DNA from: Pontederia crassipes | Lineage: Eukaryota; Streptophyta; Magnoliopsida; Commelinales; Pontederiaceae | Assembly: GCA_030549335.1 (NCBI GenBank) | Contig: CM060198.1 | Coordinates: forward strand, 62,289,378 to 62,353,377 | Reading direction: 5' to 3' | Length of the DNA: 64,000 bases | In this document: positions 51,551-64,000 of the stretch, piece by piece | Layout: each line of letters opens with the position of its first letter | Numbering within the stretch: the stretch's first letter is position 1 | The notes under the pieces: model-generated | Database searches by the model: none | Told to the model about the DNA's origin: nothing | What the model saw: the letters and a program-made list of their open reading frames with translations, nothing else | Translations under genes and position numbers: made by a program

Positions 51551-51999
51551 CAAGATTGTCAAGATCGGTATTTTATATAAGATCGAAGGGAGGTCAGATC
51601 GAATATCGTAAGATCGGATTACCTATTAATAAAATAGTATATTTTTTAAATAATAAATATATTTTTGACAAAATTTTCATATTGAAATATTAGATTATAC
51701 CTCGCTAAGACATTTTTATGGATTCATGAGTCAAATTATATCAAAACATATTAAAAATGAATATATTTAACTTCATATAAATTAATTCTTATTATCATAA
51801 ATATATTTTTAATTAATATTTAAATTATTATATTAATCATATGAGATCGGATAAGATCGTAAGATCGTGTGACCAAAATTAAAATCGTATTAAGATCTTA
51901 TACATAAGATCCTCAAGATAAGATCGAGATCGAAAGAAGTCTGTAAGATCATAAAATCGTAAAATCTTAAGATCTAGATCGAGATCTTGACAACCATAT
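51551..51999. mobile_element. MITE with GATC-rich arms, probably hAT-type
   Basis: The left end reads GATTGTCAAGATCGG and the right end, inverted, GGTTGTCAAGATCTCG. The arms are full of AAGATCG and CGATCTTA motifs and can fold on each other. TGTGCAAA and TGTGTAAG outside the ends might be a worn 8-bp duplication. No frame of note lies inside. Confidence 0.58.
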
Positions 52000-52164
52000 G
52001 TGTAAGTATCAGATACATCAACTTTTCAAAAACTAGGGCGTACTAATGTCTCTTACATATGTTAAATTTGTAATAACATGTTTTTTTATGGTATAAACAT
52101 GCCATAATTTAATAATATGTAATATATGAAAAAAAAAAGATAAAAGAAATATGCAAGTCAAAAT

Positions 52165-52836
52165 CAATGTTATCAAAATTGGGTCGATTCAATTGAGAAT
52201 TGGCCGAAAATTCGATTCGATTAGATAACAGAATCATTTTTTATGTTGAACCGGGGAAAACTGTTGAACCGGGTCAATAAGGTTCAAGTCAGATTTTGGA
52301 AAAAAAATATTTAAAAAATAGTTAAAATAGGAAAGTTAAAAAAAAAGAAAAAGGAAAGGAATATAAAAAAGGTAAAAAAGGAGTGAATATGATATGTATA
52401 AAGTTAAATAGGAATTGAAATAAAACAGGTAAGTATTTAAAATTGAATAATATTAAAATGAAAAATTATCAAAGGTCATAAATAAGAGGAAATAAAAAGG
52501 AAAGTGTTAAAAAAATAATTTAAGAAAAATTTTATTAATATAACATCTATCATCAATAAATAATAGATAGTAAATTAATAAAAATATATTTATATTTATA
52601 TGCTAATAACTATTAAATTTTAATAAATAAAAAATGTTACATTAATTTTTAATATTATTAATAAGTTATTAGTACAATATTCATATACTATATCATATAA
52701 CTTATGTTATATCTTTATAATTATTATAAATAATATTATTTTAATAAAATTTGGTTCAATCCGATCAAACTCGATCGGATCGGTCCAATCGTGATTCGAT
52801 AAAGAGTCGAACGCCGATCCGATTATGAAAACATCG
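52165..52836. mobile_element. hAT-type MITE with perfect 8-bp TSD
   Basis: GTCAAAAT occurs exactly at 52157-52164 and 52837-52844. The ends are CAATGTTATCA and, inverted, CGATGTTTTCA, followed on each side by GGTCGA or GGATCGG-type GC-richer patches. The interior is AT-rich and non-coding. The 8-bp duplication and 11-bp ends fit the hAT superfamily. Confidence 0.85.
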
Positions 52837-52869
52837 GTCAAAATACAAAAAAAGTAATGGCTTCAAAAC

Positions 52870-53112
52870 ACAAAAAGTGATGGCAAAAGATTGGGTAGTC
52901 GAACTACAACAAATTCCTCGACAGTTTAAGGCTAGCCTCTAAGGCCCTCGAATATCCTCGAGGGCTCACAATTTTGTCTACATGCCGTGTTGAACTAGCC
53001 TCACAAGGGTTTTTAGATGTATTTGAGGACGTTAGTGCCTCTCTTGTTCTAATGTAATATTTTAACTTATATAAAGGCTTCTGCCCTCCCTTTTACCAAA
53101 AAAAAAAATAAT
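52870..53112 (+). mobile_element. 3' end of a LINE-like retroposon
   Basis: A patch of mixed composition ends TATATAAAGGCTTCTGCCC, TCCCTTTTACC and a run of A. This resembles the 3' untranslated end of plant L1-type LINEs. The 5' boundary and target duplication are not clear. Confidence 0.4.
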
Positions 53113-53221
53113 TAATAACTCAATGCCATAGTACCTAAACGGGCTAAACAAGCCCAACAACATCCATAAATTACAGATAGATCTTATGAGTTGACTTAAT
53201 GTTATTGGGCTATTACCTAAA

Positions 53222-53357
53222 TAAAGCGGGCTCCCACCAAAACAAAGCCCAATACGTTAGGAATGAGGAGGAGGACCCACCTAAACAAAGCCCAATACGT
53301 TAGGAATGAGGAGGAGGAGGAGGAGGAGGAGGAGGAGGAGGAGGGGGGGGGGGGGGA
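53222..53357. repeat. Tandem duplication running into (GGA)n and poly-G
   Basis: ACAAAGCCCAATACGTTAGG followed by AATGAGGAGGAGG occurs twice, about 47 bases apart, and the second copy has expanded into about 40 bases of GGA repeat and 14 G. Confidence 0.9.
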
Positions 53358-56300
53358 ACGAAAATCTTATAACAGAGGTCACGTATGTACAAAATAATTT
53401 ACTGAAAAATGAAAAATTCATGTTTTTATTATTGGGTATTTCAAAATAAATTCATAAGATGAAAATTATTATTATTTCTCTTGAATTAAGATAACATAAG
53501 GAAAACCGAGTTTACTTTAGACATTATGAAGATTATTTTGCTCATCACTCTCTTTTTTAAAGTCTCTAGTCAATATGGAAACATCCATATTTACATCCCA
53601 ATTTTAAAAATCTTATACGTGGTTTTAGTTCATTGATAAAAATAGAATTTGATCGGTCGATTTTATTGGTCCCAACGGTGAATTGTACGACGAATGATCG
53701 AATCACGCAAGGACTCGGATCACATCGGATCTATAAAAAATCGTGACCCGAATCATAACGGCCGCAATTTGAGTCAAATTGGGCAGGGTCAACTTACAAT
53801 TGCCTGCATGTTGTGTCGTGTGTCAGATTTGTTGTCTTGAAACGCATTTTAAGACGCGATAAGTTATAATATTTATAATTTTAAACGCACAAACTATTAA
53901 CTTGTATTGCTTTTCGTGACGAACGCAAAATGACTAATTGTCAAACACTAGAAGTAACCTATTAAGATTATTTAAATTTTAAACAAGCAATAAGTCTCTC
54001 CTTCGCATTATTAGCAATTCAATGATCGAATAACTGTTTAATAGTGGATAGTAATTTAATTAATAAATAACAGATGATTATTAACGATTAGAAGTTTATT
54101 TAGAATGATAATACATAAGAGTTTGATAAATTTAACAGTAGAATTAGCTAATGGATATAGAATGACATAATTAAATATATAATAATTTATTCAATTCAAA
54201 CACTATATAAAATTTATTATAATGCAATAAATAATTTATTTATATCTCAATTAAATAAAATAAAATGTAATAACTATTTTTATTAAAATATATGCAAACT
54301 TATATTGTCAATAAATTTTATATAATGCATAGATGAATGAAAAAAGTAATTATAAAATTAATTTTTTATTCATTATTGACAAATAAATGTTTTGTAACTA
54401 ATTAAGCATAAATATAAAAAATAGTTAAATCCTGATAAAATAAAATTGATAAAATAAAAAATAAGCTGAAAAAGAAATAATGCATTAAAGTAGAAAAAAT
54501 TATGAACTATTAACCTCTAATCGCTAAACGTTAATAGAAGTAATTTTTTAATAATTTTATATGAAACACTAACACTATTTAGTTTTCTTATTTATAAAAA
54601 AAGTAGCGATTGAATCGTTAAACATTACTTCAAACACTATTTTTGTGTTATCAAATAGAGCAATAAATCACAATGTCATTTTATTATTTTATCTAAATTC
54701 ATTGAAATGCATAGAAATGTAAAGAGAAACTAAAGGGAAGAACAATATGATAATCAATAATGGAGTTCCAAAATAAGGATTCCAAGTGCCATGGACAATT
54801 TCTCTGTTATAGCACGGAAAAATCAAGATGTAAATTGGGTAGCTTTCGCTATCCAGAAACAAAATCCAAAATAAATATGATATAAACCTCGGCGGAGGGG
54901 GCATCTTTAGCAGATGCCTAACAGCTATCCGGGAACTAATAAGGCTATTTATTTGCCTATTTATCGGCCAAGTCAAAATTAATGATTCCCAATAATTCGA
55001 TAAATCAATAAATAAAGAAAAAAATATTTTATTCCCTCTCTAGGGCCGAGGATTCAAATGCTGAGCTTTTGAGAAATATTTTTTAAGGTATAATTTTCAA
55101 TTTAATTGTAGATTCAGTCGGCTTCCTTATGTATATATTGCCCTAAGAGAGAGTAGATATCATCATACTGAAGAAAGCTATAATTTTAATTGGACAATTT
55201 AATTTTTATGTCTGTTATATCTTTATTCGTTTCTCCATGCATGGCCTCAAGCTGTTTACTTATTTATTCAAATTTTCCTTTTCACATTTTAGATCTTCTT
55301 TTTTTAAAAAATAGTGAAACATATATCAAATTGATAAATAAATTCAAACAGGCTTTTCTGTTCCATTTTTATGTTGGATATGGATCTAGATAGATAGATA
55401 AATATAAATAAACGTACAAATAATTAGAGAGGGCCAAGTTGATTTATTAATAATTATTTTTCAAATGCTGCCATTTTGTAGAAGGCATTCTTTGATGTCA
55501 AAAGGACAATATTGGGTTACATAAGGACACTATCCGGTTAGTACAAAAAAAAAACTACATTTTAAATACACAAACCGAACGTTTGCTTAATCACCTTCTT
55601 CTTGTTATCATCTATGAACTTGCTTTAAAAATGTTATAGGAATACCCACTTTGTCAAATGTTGAGCACACTTGTTATTTTCTTTTGCAAGATTCATATTT
55701 CATCTGCAGTAGATACATGGTTCTGACTATATATTTGTCAACATTATATAGGACGGATCACCAAGAAGCATCGCATCTGATTGCTGGCATGAAGCATGTT
55801 CTTCCCCTCATATACACACACTGCTGATTGATAGAAATTTCATTTCAGAGCTAGCTGTAGTCTGCAAATAGCATACATGCCAAGCCACTAAATGAACAAG
55901 TATGATTTAAAATTATGGATCCTATGAGTCCCTCGGCACCAGCTTCATTTCATGGAGCATAGTGCTAGTGAAAACTGCTCGACACCAACAGCACTATAAG
56001 ATATATTAACATGCATATGACCACATGCATTTCCCTGCATGATGTGGTGGTGCTGGTGGTCCTCTTGAAGCTAAACTATTTCTTTTGCACTGCAACAATG
56101 CTGCATGATCATGAGATATATGTGTACAAAGAAGCATCTGCATGCCCACCCAGAGAGAGGAAAAAAGGAGGAGTTTGCAGTGACACATTTGTATGTAGCC
56201 AAGAAGAGGGGCATGTGTGGGTGGGTCTGAGTCTGATGGATGTCCACTAACAGGACATCAGAACAAAAGGAAGAAACTATATGGCATCGTACTGTGTTCA

Positions 56301-56751
56301 GGAAGACTAGCTAGCAAAAGTCATCCTCATGCATGTCCCTTGAGGCTAGTAGATTGATAGCCAACATGTTCTGCCTTTGATTGATCTTAGAAATAAATAT
56401 ACATGTGCAGCTTTACATCTGTATAGGTCCAGCATGCACCATCAGCACCAAAAAGTTAAGCAGAATGTCATTTTATGCCTTGTTTTCCTCCCTTATCCTT
56501 CTTTTTGTCATACATGCAGGAACATAGAGTGTAAAATAAAGGAAAGGAAGAATGCAATCTCAGCTTTCCATACATGTAGTAGTAACAAAATTATTTTGAT
56601 CATTGCTTTCTTCCATTCACGTTAGAACACCCAATTGACAAAAGGCTGATTGAGTCCACATTAAGAATTAATAAAAGGTTGAGCGGGTCCACATTAAGAT
56701 GCACAAGGTAAGAACTTTGAATATACAAAATGATCTAAATGTATGGATAAT
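53358..56751. other. AT-rich spacer
   Basis: No gene is recognisable on either strand. The region 53640-53830 has a run of GATCGAATCACG-like wording that may be a decayed MITE, but I cannot place its ends. Confidence 0.45.
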
Positions 56752-58715
56752 ATGAGTGTCCCCCCAACTTAAATGGGGGATTATCCCCTCCAACTTAAAC
56801 AGGGAGATTATTCCAGATCTGAGAAGTTTGTGTGAGATCTCGCGTGGTCCGAGGCCGGTTCGACAAGCAGTTCACCGCAGTTTGCACGCGACCGACAGAT
56901 CGGCCAGCTATAAAATGTTGGAAACCCTCCGCCAATCTCATTTTTTTTCCTTTCCTCTCTCTCTCTCCTCTTCGTTTCTCCTCTCCGCGCTGCCCGAGCT
57001 TATGTGCCCCACCACCACCGTCCATTGCCGCCGAGCTCGTGTGCCCCGCCACCACTGAGCTTGTCCACCGCCGCCGTTGAGCTCGTATGCACTGCCGCCG
57101 TCGCCGCTGAGCTCACGCACTTAATCCATGTTAATCCACATCAATTCTTCATTTTTGTGTTAATCCATGTTGTAAACTAGTTAAACATTTGTTAATCCAT
57201 GCTTGGATTTGTTACACTTTTGTTTATCCATTTATCCATACTCTAAAATTCTTTTTCTTGCTTGTATGCGATTGACTTGCTTGTATGCAATTGGCAACAT
57301 CGCCATTGGTGTTTTCTCGTCGTCATTCGTACAATGTCTCAAAACGTTGAATAGCTCTCTACATTCTCATCATTTCTCGAAACGTCGAATGGCACATATC
57401 GCTTTACGAGCTCCGCCAAATCCTCTCCAAGTTAACAAATGAGAGGCTCTTCCACAATTTGAGTTGAACTTATTTAATTCTAACATATTGATAATAAGCT
57501 ATCCGACTACCTGAAAGGTCGATCTCATTCTCGAAAAATAACCTCAACCTCAACGGCACGTGCTTTATACGATAAGAACATTTTGATAAATCACACTATT
57601 CTACGAACATGAATTATCAACAAAAAAAATTTACAAAAGTGTTACTAATCACACTATCACATAATGGATTAATTAACTTTAAACTAATTTACAACAAAAT
57701 TTACAGCACGGGATTAACAACGAGCTTGGCAGCGGCGGTGGCGATGCGCGAGCTCGGCGGCAGCGGGGCGGGAGCTCGGCGTGAAGGGGCGGCATGCGGC
57801 GGGGACACGGCGTGTGGGGTTGGCGGCGAGGCGGTCGAACTCGGCGGCGATGGGGCGGCGCTCAGTGTGAGTCGTGTGGCGGCGCTCGGTGTGCTTGCGG
57901 CGGCGCTTGGTGTGCTTGCGGCGGCACTCGGTGTGCGGGGTCGGCGGTGGTGCGAGATCACGGGAGGTCGACAGCATCGCAGCGGAGGTGATAGGAGGTC
58001 AGTGGCGCTTGGCGGGATCGAGGCGGGTGCTTGATGTCACGACCGCGCGGATCGACGGTTGGATCAGGCCCTCCTCACACGCAGATCTAGTCGGCGGTCG
58101 GCGAAGGATGAGATCCGGTGCTCGAGATCGTCGCGGAGGTCGCCGCTGCGCATGGGGCAACCGTCCGCCGCTCTGCGTGAGGAGAGGCCGTCCGTCGCGC
58201 CATGCGAGGAGAGAACCAACGATGAAGTGTTGTAAAGCTCGGTCGCCATCGCGCGAGGTCGGCGGTGGGCAGATATGCAGTGACGGGCGTTGGAGGAGGT
58301 CGTCGCACGGAGAAGAAGCGTGGAAGAGCTCGGATGCCGTCGCGCTGGGGTCGGCGGCGGGCAGATCTACGGCGACGGGCGTCGGAGGCACGGAGGTGAA
58401 GCGTTGAAGAGGAAGAGAAAGGAGTTGGAGGCTCGTCGGCGTCGGGCAGCCGCGCAAAGAGAAAAGAGAGAGGAGGCGGCGCGGAGAGGAGAAACGCAGA
58501 TGAGAGAGATAGGAGAAGAAAATGAGGGAATATGAGAGTTTTAACTTTATATACCCCTTGAAATCGGTCCATGCGAACCGCGTCAAATTGAATTTTGAAC
58601 CGCTCATTCCTCCGATCGGACCACACCAGATCTATTTAAAATTCTTAAATTTGCGCCAACCGTCGAATTCGCTGCATAGGGGGACACTCCCCATTTAAGT
58701 TGAGGGGACACCCAT
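56752..58715. mobile_element. Non-autonomous long-TIR element, GC-rich interior
   Basis: The outer 27 bases match in inverted form at 25 positions, starting ATGAGTGTCCCC at the left and ATGGGTGTCCCC at the right. The left end holds a second copy of the CCAACTTAAA motif. Inside the ends are GATCTGAG, GTGGTCCGA-type patches, an AT-rich middle (57120-57720), and a GC-rich right half with tandem CGGCGCTCGGTGTGCTTG units and a duplicated GGCAGAT-TACGGCGACGGGCGT unit. Long frames on both strands are repeat-derived. The TGGGTGTCC end recalls MULE-2. No target duplication could be settled. Confidence 0.72.
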
Positions 58716-60109
58716 ATTACCCTAAACGTATATACATGAAGCAGGTAGTTTTTAGATGTAAAAGAAGTAAAAGAATGTCTTTCATCTTATAAACTAACCC
58801 GAGCATTAAATGCTCTGAATTCCACCTTGCAGATCATTTTAGGATTAGTTACCTTAATCAAGTTCTAATTTTTGTTCTGTTATGTCATAAACCCTGAAAT
58901 GGTTTTTTGAAATTGAAAAAAGAAAAGAGATTCTCAAGTTATCCTATCAGAAAAAAACTAAGTTCAATGTCATTTAATTTTTTTTTCCTTAAATTGACTT
59001 AATTTGTGGCATTAATCATAGAACTTAAACAACAGCTTAGTTCTTTAAATCATTATCACTTTGATGCATAGCCATCTTCACAGACTTCACCTCCACTTGA
59101 TCTGTCTTCAGCCATCATTAGCATCCATCATCCAAAAACAAAGGAAAAAAAAAACATCGCTCCGCCTCCTCACAGCCTATTAGATATGGTACGTGGGGCA
59201 CTGCAGGTCAGACATCAACTGCACAGCTGCCAAAATATCCAATTGCAGTAATTAAATTTACCATATTGGTGGATTAACAGCTCCCAAATGCATTGTTCAT
59301 CTGATCAAGACCTGGACAAACAGCAAATTAAGACGACTTGACACCCTGCTTGAAATTATACTGATCATTCGTAAAGACGAGATTGGAAGTCTCTCATGCT
59401 TCCAAGCTGCTCCTTCCTGCACAGTAAGAATGCTTGGCTCGTTGCAGTTGAATTCTTCTCTGACCTGCAGGATTTGGATGCACATAGAGCAAGGGAGGGC
59501 CATGCTCATGCATGCAACGTCGCAACCACTACCATTTAGAACACTGAGTTGGCATGCACGACTTGGTGTTCTTTCTTCAGACAGTGTTGATCCCTCGATG
59601 GATCTGCAGAACCACTCCACTCCATGATATATGATGATTGAAGTCAACCATGGGGAAGGACATGACACATGGTGTGACGGGGGAGGCGAGGGTTTCATCT
59701 TTTGGTCCTCGTGCATCTTTTGGCACTTTGGTGTGTGCATTGTCGAACATTTCTTGGCGCAGTTCCGAACAAACAGAAGAAGTCATGGGTTTGAGATGGT
59801 GGATGACATGAGGGAACAGGTGTTGACAGTGGTCCAAATTAAAAGGCATATGTATTACAATTAATGCGGGGCAAAATTGTGATGAGGTTGACTGCATGTT
59901 AATCATGAAATTGCTCAAAATGGCTTTTTCCTTTCCTGCTTTTGGAATATTAAGAAGCATAATAATGCGTCAGTCTTATAATTGTTGAAATTGATGTGTT
60001 ATTAATTATTTTTCTAAAATTTTAATTCATTACAAGTGGCACAATATTAATAATTTTATATTTTAACACTCTCTTTCAAGTGTGTCTTACTCATAATTTG
60101 GATCTAGTT
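58716..60109. other. Spacer
   Basis: Short frames around 59300-59960 on both strands show no recognisable protein. No repeat end was identified. Confidence 0.45.
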
Positions 60110-60599
60110 CGGTAATCAATAGCGTCGCCATGGCGCTCACGCGATAATGACGCTAGACTGATGTTATGGTGACACTATTTGCACTCTCTAGGAATATCTT
60201 TTAGCGTTGCAACTTTCGATACCAACGCGTCGCTACCTTGTGCGACGCCACTCAAACACAAAAGTATAATCATCACATGGACCATTTGTGTCACCTTACA
60301 CAGTACTAAGACGACGCTAAAGAAACATCGGTTTTCTACAGACGTTATTGTCATGCTATGAAGACGCCAAATTGATGGTATGAAATTGGAAACATTATCG
60401 AGCTGCCTTGTACAACATGATTGCGTCTACAACATTTCGGATTTCGACGATTAATATAACTTCGCAAAAGACAAATAAAAATTGATTGAAATTGGCTCGA
60501 TCGATTGCATCAAGATTTTAACAAATTTTACATCATAACAAATTTAGCAAATTTCATTGAAGTTAACCCGCGTTGTTATTAAGCAGATTTCTTGTAGTG
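60110..60599. mobile_element. CACTA element end, truncated
   Basis: The right terminus TTTCTTGTAGTG ends at 60599. The preceding 480 bases are dotted with GCGTCG, GACGCTA and GCGACGCC, typical subterminal repeats but of a different family from 17856-19252. The opposite CACTA end is not found to the left, so the copy appears truncated. Confidence 0.62.
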
Positions 60600-60937
60600 A
60601 TCGTTGGATGCTAATAGTCTTAAGTTCGATTTTCAAAATCACGATCACAATTTATCTATACCACTCTCGCTGAACACCAAATTAACACGACGAAAAAAGT
60701 GCAATATTATACAGTACAATCAACATTTTTTTTATTAGGCATTACATATAGTTGTATTATTTAGCTAAGAGCTTAGTGATAAACTCCTTGTTCCAAGAAT
60801 ATTTCTACATTTGATTTTGTGGTCTGTTTCAATCATTATGATTTCAGGTGTTAGAGAAAGCAAACAACGAATTAAACCACAGAAGTCAGCTTTTCTTATA
60901 GTCAGCATTTTGTTTATTCTTTATCTGATAACATTAT

Positions 60938-61386
60938 TGTTAATAATGCCTTGAATCTGAACTCAATTGGTCCCCCTACATAGTCAGGCGCTTCAGCAGA
61001 ATTCCCCTACGGGGGTCTCGCTGTCCGGTCAGCGAGCCTGTGGGGGGTCAAGGGGGGATCCAGGGGGATCCCCCCCCCTGCGGGGGTTGCAAGGGGACGG
61101 AGCCCCCTGAGCGAAATTTTTTAGGGGTATTCTGTTTGTGATTCGGATTTAATTTATTTCCTTATCACGAGATAGGTGTCCTATTTTCAGGGGATTTATT
61201 TAGAGTCTCAGTCCGTATGTAATTCCTATCATCTGTCAAAGGGAGTGCCTATATAAACTCCTTAGGGGTCTAGATCGAGACCTATCCTTGTAATCATCAT
61301 TATTCCATAACAAAGAGCCGCCGCCGTTTTTCCTCTTCGTGTTCTTCTGTATTTCGTGCGATCCCTCTCTCCCTCTTTTCGTAACA
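60938..61386 (+). mobile_element. Solo LTR with perfect 5-bp TSD
   Basis: The unit starts TGTTA and ends TAACA, the expected inverted TG...CA termini, and is flanked by ATTAT at 60933-60937 and 61387-61391. Inside are G/C-run hairpins (GGGGGATCCCCC, about 61040-61110) and a TATA element CTATATAAACTCC near 61249. No internal retrotransposon sequence is adjacent, so the 449-bp unit is a solo LTR left by recombination. The superfamily is probably Copia but is not proven. Confidence 0.85.
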
Positions 61387-61391
61387 ATTAT

Positions 61392-62270
61392 AATATGTTT
61401 TTATATTGGGGAAAAAAGAAATGTGAATAGTGCACAATTAGCCTCACTTCTATACTTTACGCTCAGTTTGGACACTTCAACCTTGTTCAAGGGTTCAATG
61501 TTGTCATCTTATTTATATTCATATTTCTTTACATTTTTTTGTTTGGACGAGATGAGAGCATTTGGATGGAAAATAATGGCCTTTTTTTAATTGTTACTTC
61601 ATCTTGGCAGCGTGTTGTTCCACTTCATCCATGGAATACTTGTGTTCACTTTTAACCCAATGACAAAAATCTATGGGCCCACGTCATCAAATTTAAAGTT
61701 GTTTGATTATTAACATGAGTTATTCACCTTATGTTCCCGTACTAAACACTCCCGTATTATAACTTTATGTTTTTTACTTTTATTTTAATAAATAAATAAT
61801 TTTAAATTTTAGCGATTGTGATTAAACTTGACTCTTTTTTCTAAATCAATTCCACAACTTTAATTTGTAAGAAGATTAGCTTCCACCTATTAACTTATTC
61901 GATTTATTGTTCATTTTATTGAATATCACCGATTTAAGATATTATTAGTGACATGGCACTATATTAAAATAAAACAAAATAATATAAAAATGCAAAAAAA
62001 TCAACAATTGTAAATTTATCCTATTTTGATAGAATACATTGCCTCCGAATTTGGTTCTATATGCTAAGTTTAGTTCTATATGTCAGAAAAATATCTATGA
62101 AATATTTAGTTCTATCTGTTAAGTTTATATCTGTGAAATATTTAGTTCTATATGTTAAGTTTTCTTTTTTTTTTTTTTACTTCAAGTGTCAATATGCCAT
62201 AAAATATGTCATAAGTATTATCGAAAAAAGTTCAGGGCATATGAGATTTCCCCATTAAATTAATTATATT

Positions 62271-62324
<54 letters not shown>

Positions 62325-64000
62325 TGTCATATGCAAAGACATTCATGGGCTTTTAGGCCCATATCTGTTTCTACGATAATGCGAGAAAATTTTACTTTAT
62401 TTATTTATTACTCATTTTTGTTCTGTACAATGATGAAAAATCAACGAGAACATGAGTTCGCTGCTTGGACAATTTGTTTGTACAATTTAATTTCTAATTA
62501 AAAAAGGTATAAAGTTCATATAAACATAAAAAGATTAAGGAGAGGAAATGGATTGTACTTGTGGGAATAAACACCATTACTCATTGATGTTGATCATTGG
62601 TACTTACATTGTATGGTATTAATAATTCCCTCTTGTATGAGAAATCCATGTTATATGCATATAGTTATCAATATTTTTTGTTGCTCATCCTTGCAAGGAA
62701 GGAACACTTGGTTTGTCTCCCATGATCCCTTTAATTAATCATTACAAATCATTGTGAATTAAGGGCCATGTGGCCCTTAATGATGCCTTTACAAATTTGA
62801 AATAATAGTCAAGTTATATGATTCGGAATTTTTTTTTGGGTAGTTGTAGTACCCCATTTATGTACATCTTTCCCTGTCAAACTAATTGATAGCATTGCAT
62901 TTATAAGGCAGTAGAGTTACAAAAAAGAAATTAACCAATTCAAGTGACTTCATCAATATTTCTACTGCAATCTCATGCACGCTCACTGTCAGGTCAACCT
63001 CTCATAATTTCTTCTCATAAATGTTCCACACCAAAGTGAGAGTTCAATTTACAATGATGCAGATGGACGGCGTTATTGCATTCTTTAAACATGTAGCAAC
63101 TACCATTGGATCACTGACTAGTTATTAGCAACATAAAATAAATAAATAAGTATTATTTTTACCTAAAGGAATTATAAAAGCTTTAGATGCAAAGAAAAAA
63201 AAATAGTATAGATATTACTAGATATAGCGAGTATAAAATAATAAATGTCATAGCAATTAGGAGCAATATAGCATTCATCATGAATTAACTACATGCATGC
63301 ATATCATTTTGTTATGCACTTTCTATATCACTTCATAATGTATTATTAAACGTCACAAATATTTTCATTTCAATATTTTATATATGTGCAATAAAAGTTC
63401 ATAATCATCAAAATAATTTATATAAAAGAAATCTAGTTTCATATTCACGATAAAAAACATGCCATTTTTTTTTGGTCTATACATACTTTTCGCCAACAAA
63501 TAGTATCATTGAGTAGCATGAGTTCTCTCATAAGAGAAGGTGACAACCAAATCTTGAAAAGAACAAGGAGTAAAAACTATATGAGCATGGTTACAAAAAG
63601 CAATTTGCCACAAGACAATGATCTACTAATAATTGATAAGTTAAACCAAGTTTGGAATTTCAAACTTTTTTTTTTCGCCGAGAGAGATATTTACTTTTAA
63701 TGCTCTCCCTTCAAATTGGATTATTAGGTGTAATAAATATTTAAGACGTTAATTTTGACATAAGTTTTACATATTCATAAGTCTAATAATTGGGTAAAAG
63801 AAAATACAAGCCAATGGTTGTAGAGGACATGGAAAACACAACAACGAAAAGAATACAAATGAGTAGGCACCCCTCTCCCAACCATCAATTGACCCCCATC
63901 TCCTTCTAAGAACCTCTCTCTCTCTCCCCCCACCTCTCCTTTTATTATATACTCTCATGACTCGTCCAAACTATGGAGAGAGGATGAGAGAAACAAAAAG
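61392..64000. other. AT-rich spacer to the window end
   Basis: It contains a TA microsatellite at about 62274-62321, and short repeats of TTAGTTCTATATGT-TAAGTT at 62060-62165. No gene is recognisable. The last 150 bases are pyrimidine-rich and could belong to the promoter or leader of a gene beyond the window. Confidence 0.45.

Noticed and set aside
57609-58626. Several overlapping frames of 140-200 codons
   Set aside because: They arise from GC-rich tandem units in the TIR element; all frames on both strands are open and low in complexity.
60110-60599. Complete CACTA element
   Set aside because: Only one terminus is present; no CACTAC end with matching 3-bp duplication was found to the left.
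63509-63700. 63-codon plus-strand frame near the window end
   Set aside because: Short, AT-rich, without recognisable similarity or splice context.

Overview
The window looks like nuclear DNA of a flowering plant, probably a monocot. It is AT-rich overall, the genes are split by many introns, the spacers carry long (TA)n and (GA)n runs, and plant-type transposons are abundant. All calls come from reading the sequence by eye, and no species can be named.

Three ordinary host genes are well supported. (1) 1256-9042 (+) is a four-exon gene for a C2orf69/UPF0565-type serine hydrolase, about 350 aa, whose 5' exon adds an Arg-rich presequence that looks mitochondrial. (2) 26347-28384 (+) is a seven-exon LOG-type cytokinin riboside 5'-monophosphate phosphoribohydrolase, 224 aa. 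(3) 36400-43118 (-) is a typical plant E2F transcription factor of at least 13 coding exons, about 487 aa, with DNA-binding, dimerisation, marked-box and C-terminal RB-binding parts. These genes are unrelated in function and do not form a cluster.

Most of the rest is mobile DNA. Two long-TIR Mutator-like elements of the FAR1 type dominate. MULE-1 (16910-22568) lies inside a TA microsatellite. It keeps only the 3' tail of its transposase, carries a captured LRR-receptor gene fragment, and hosts a nested non-autonomous CACTA element (17856-19252, TSD ATA). MULE-2 (43748-50070, 9-bp TSD) carries a decayed FAR1/MULE/SWIM transposase (46568-48829, -). Both elements also carry, convergent to the transposase, a small two-exon gene for a GRF-type zinc-finger protein. 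It is open in MULE-2 (44685-45048) and broken in MULE-1 (21278-21641). This repeated two-gene layout is the most interesting feature of the window.

Other mobile DNA includes a solo LTR with perfect 5-bp TSDs (60938-61386), a hAT-type MITE with perfect 8-bp TSDs (52165-52836), a retroposon-like insert with perfect 13-bp repeats (30888-31491), further long-TIR elements (23627-24612, 56752-58715), a CACTA end (60110-60599), a TRIM-like element (25114-25400), Au-SINE-like tails, and a set of tiny 'tail plus oligo-A' insertion scars inside gene introns. No rRNA, tRNA, CRISPR or recognisable miRNA gene was seen.
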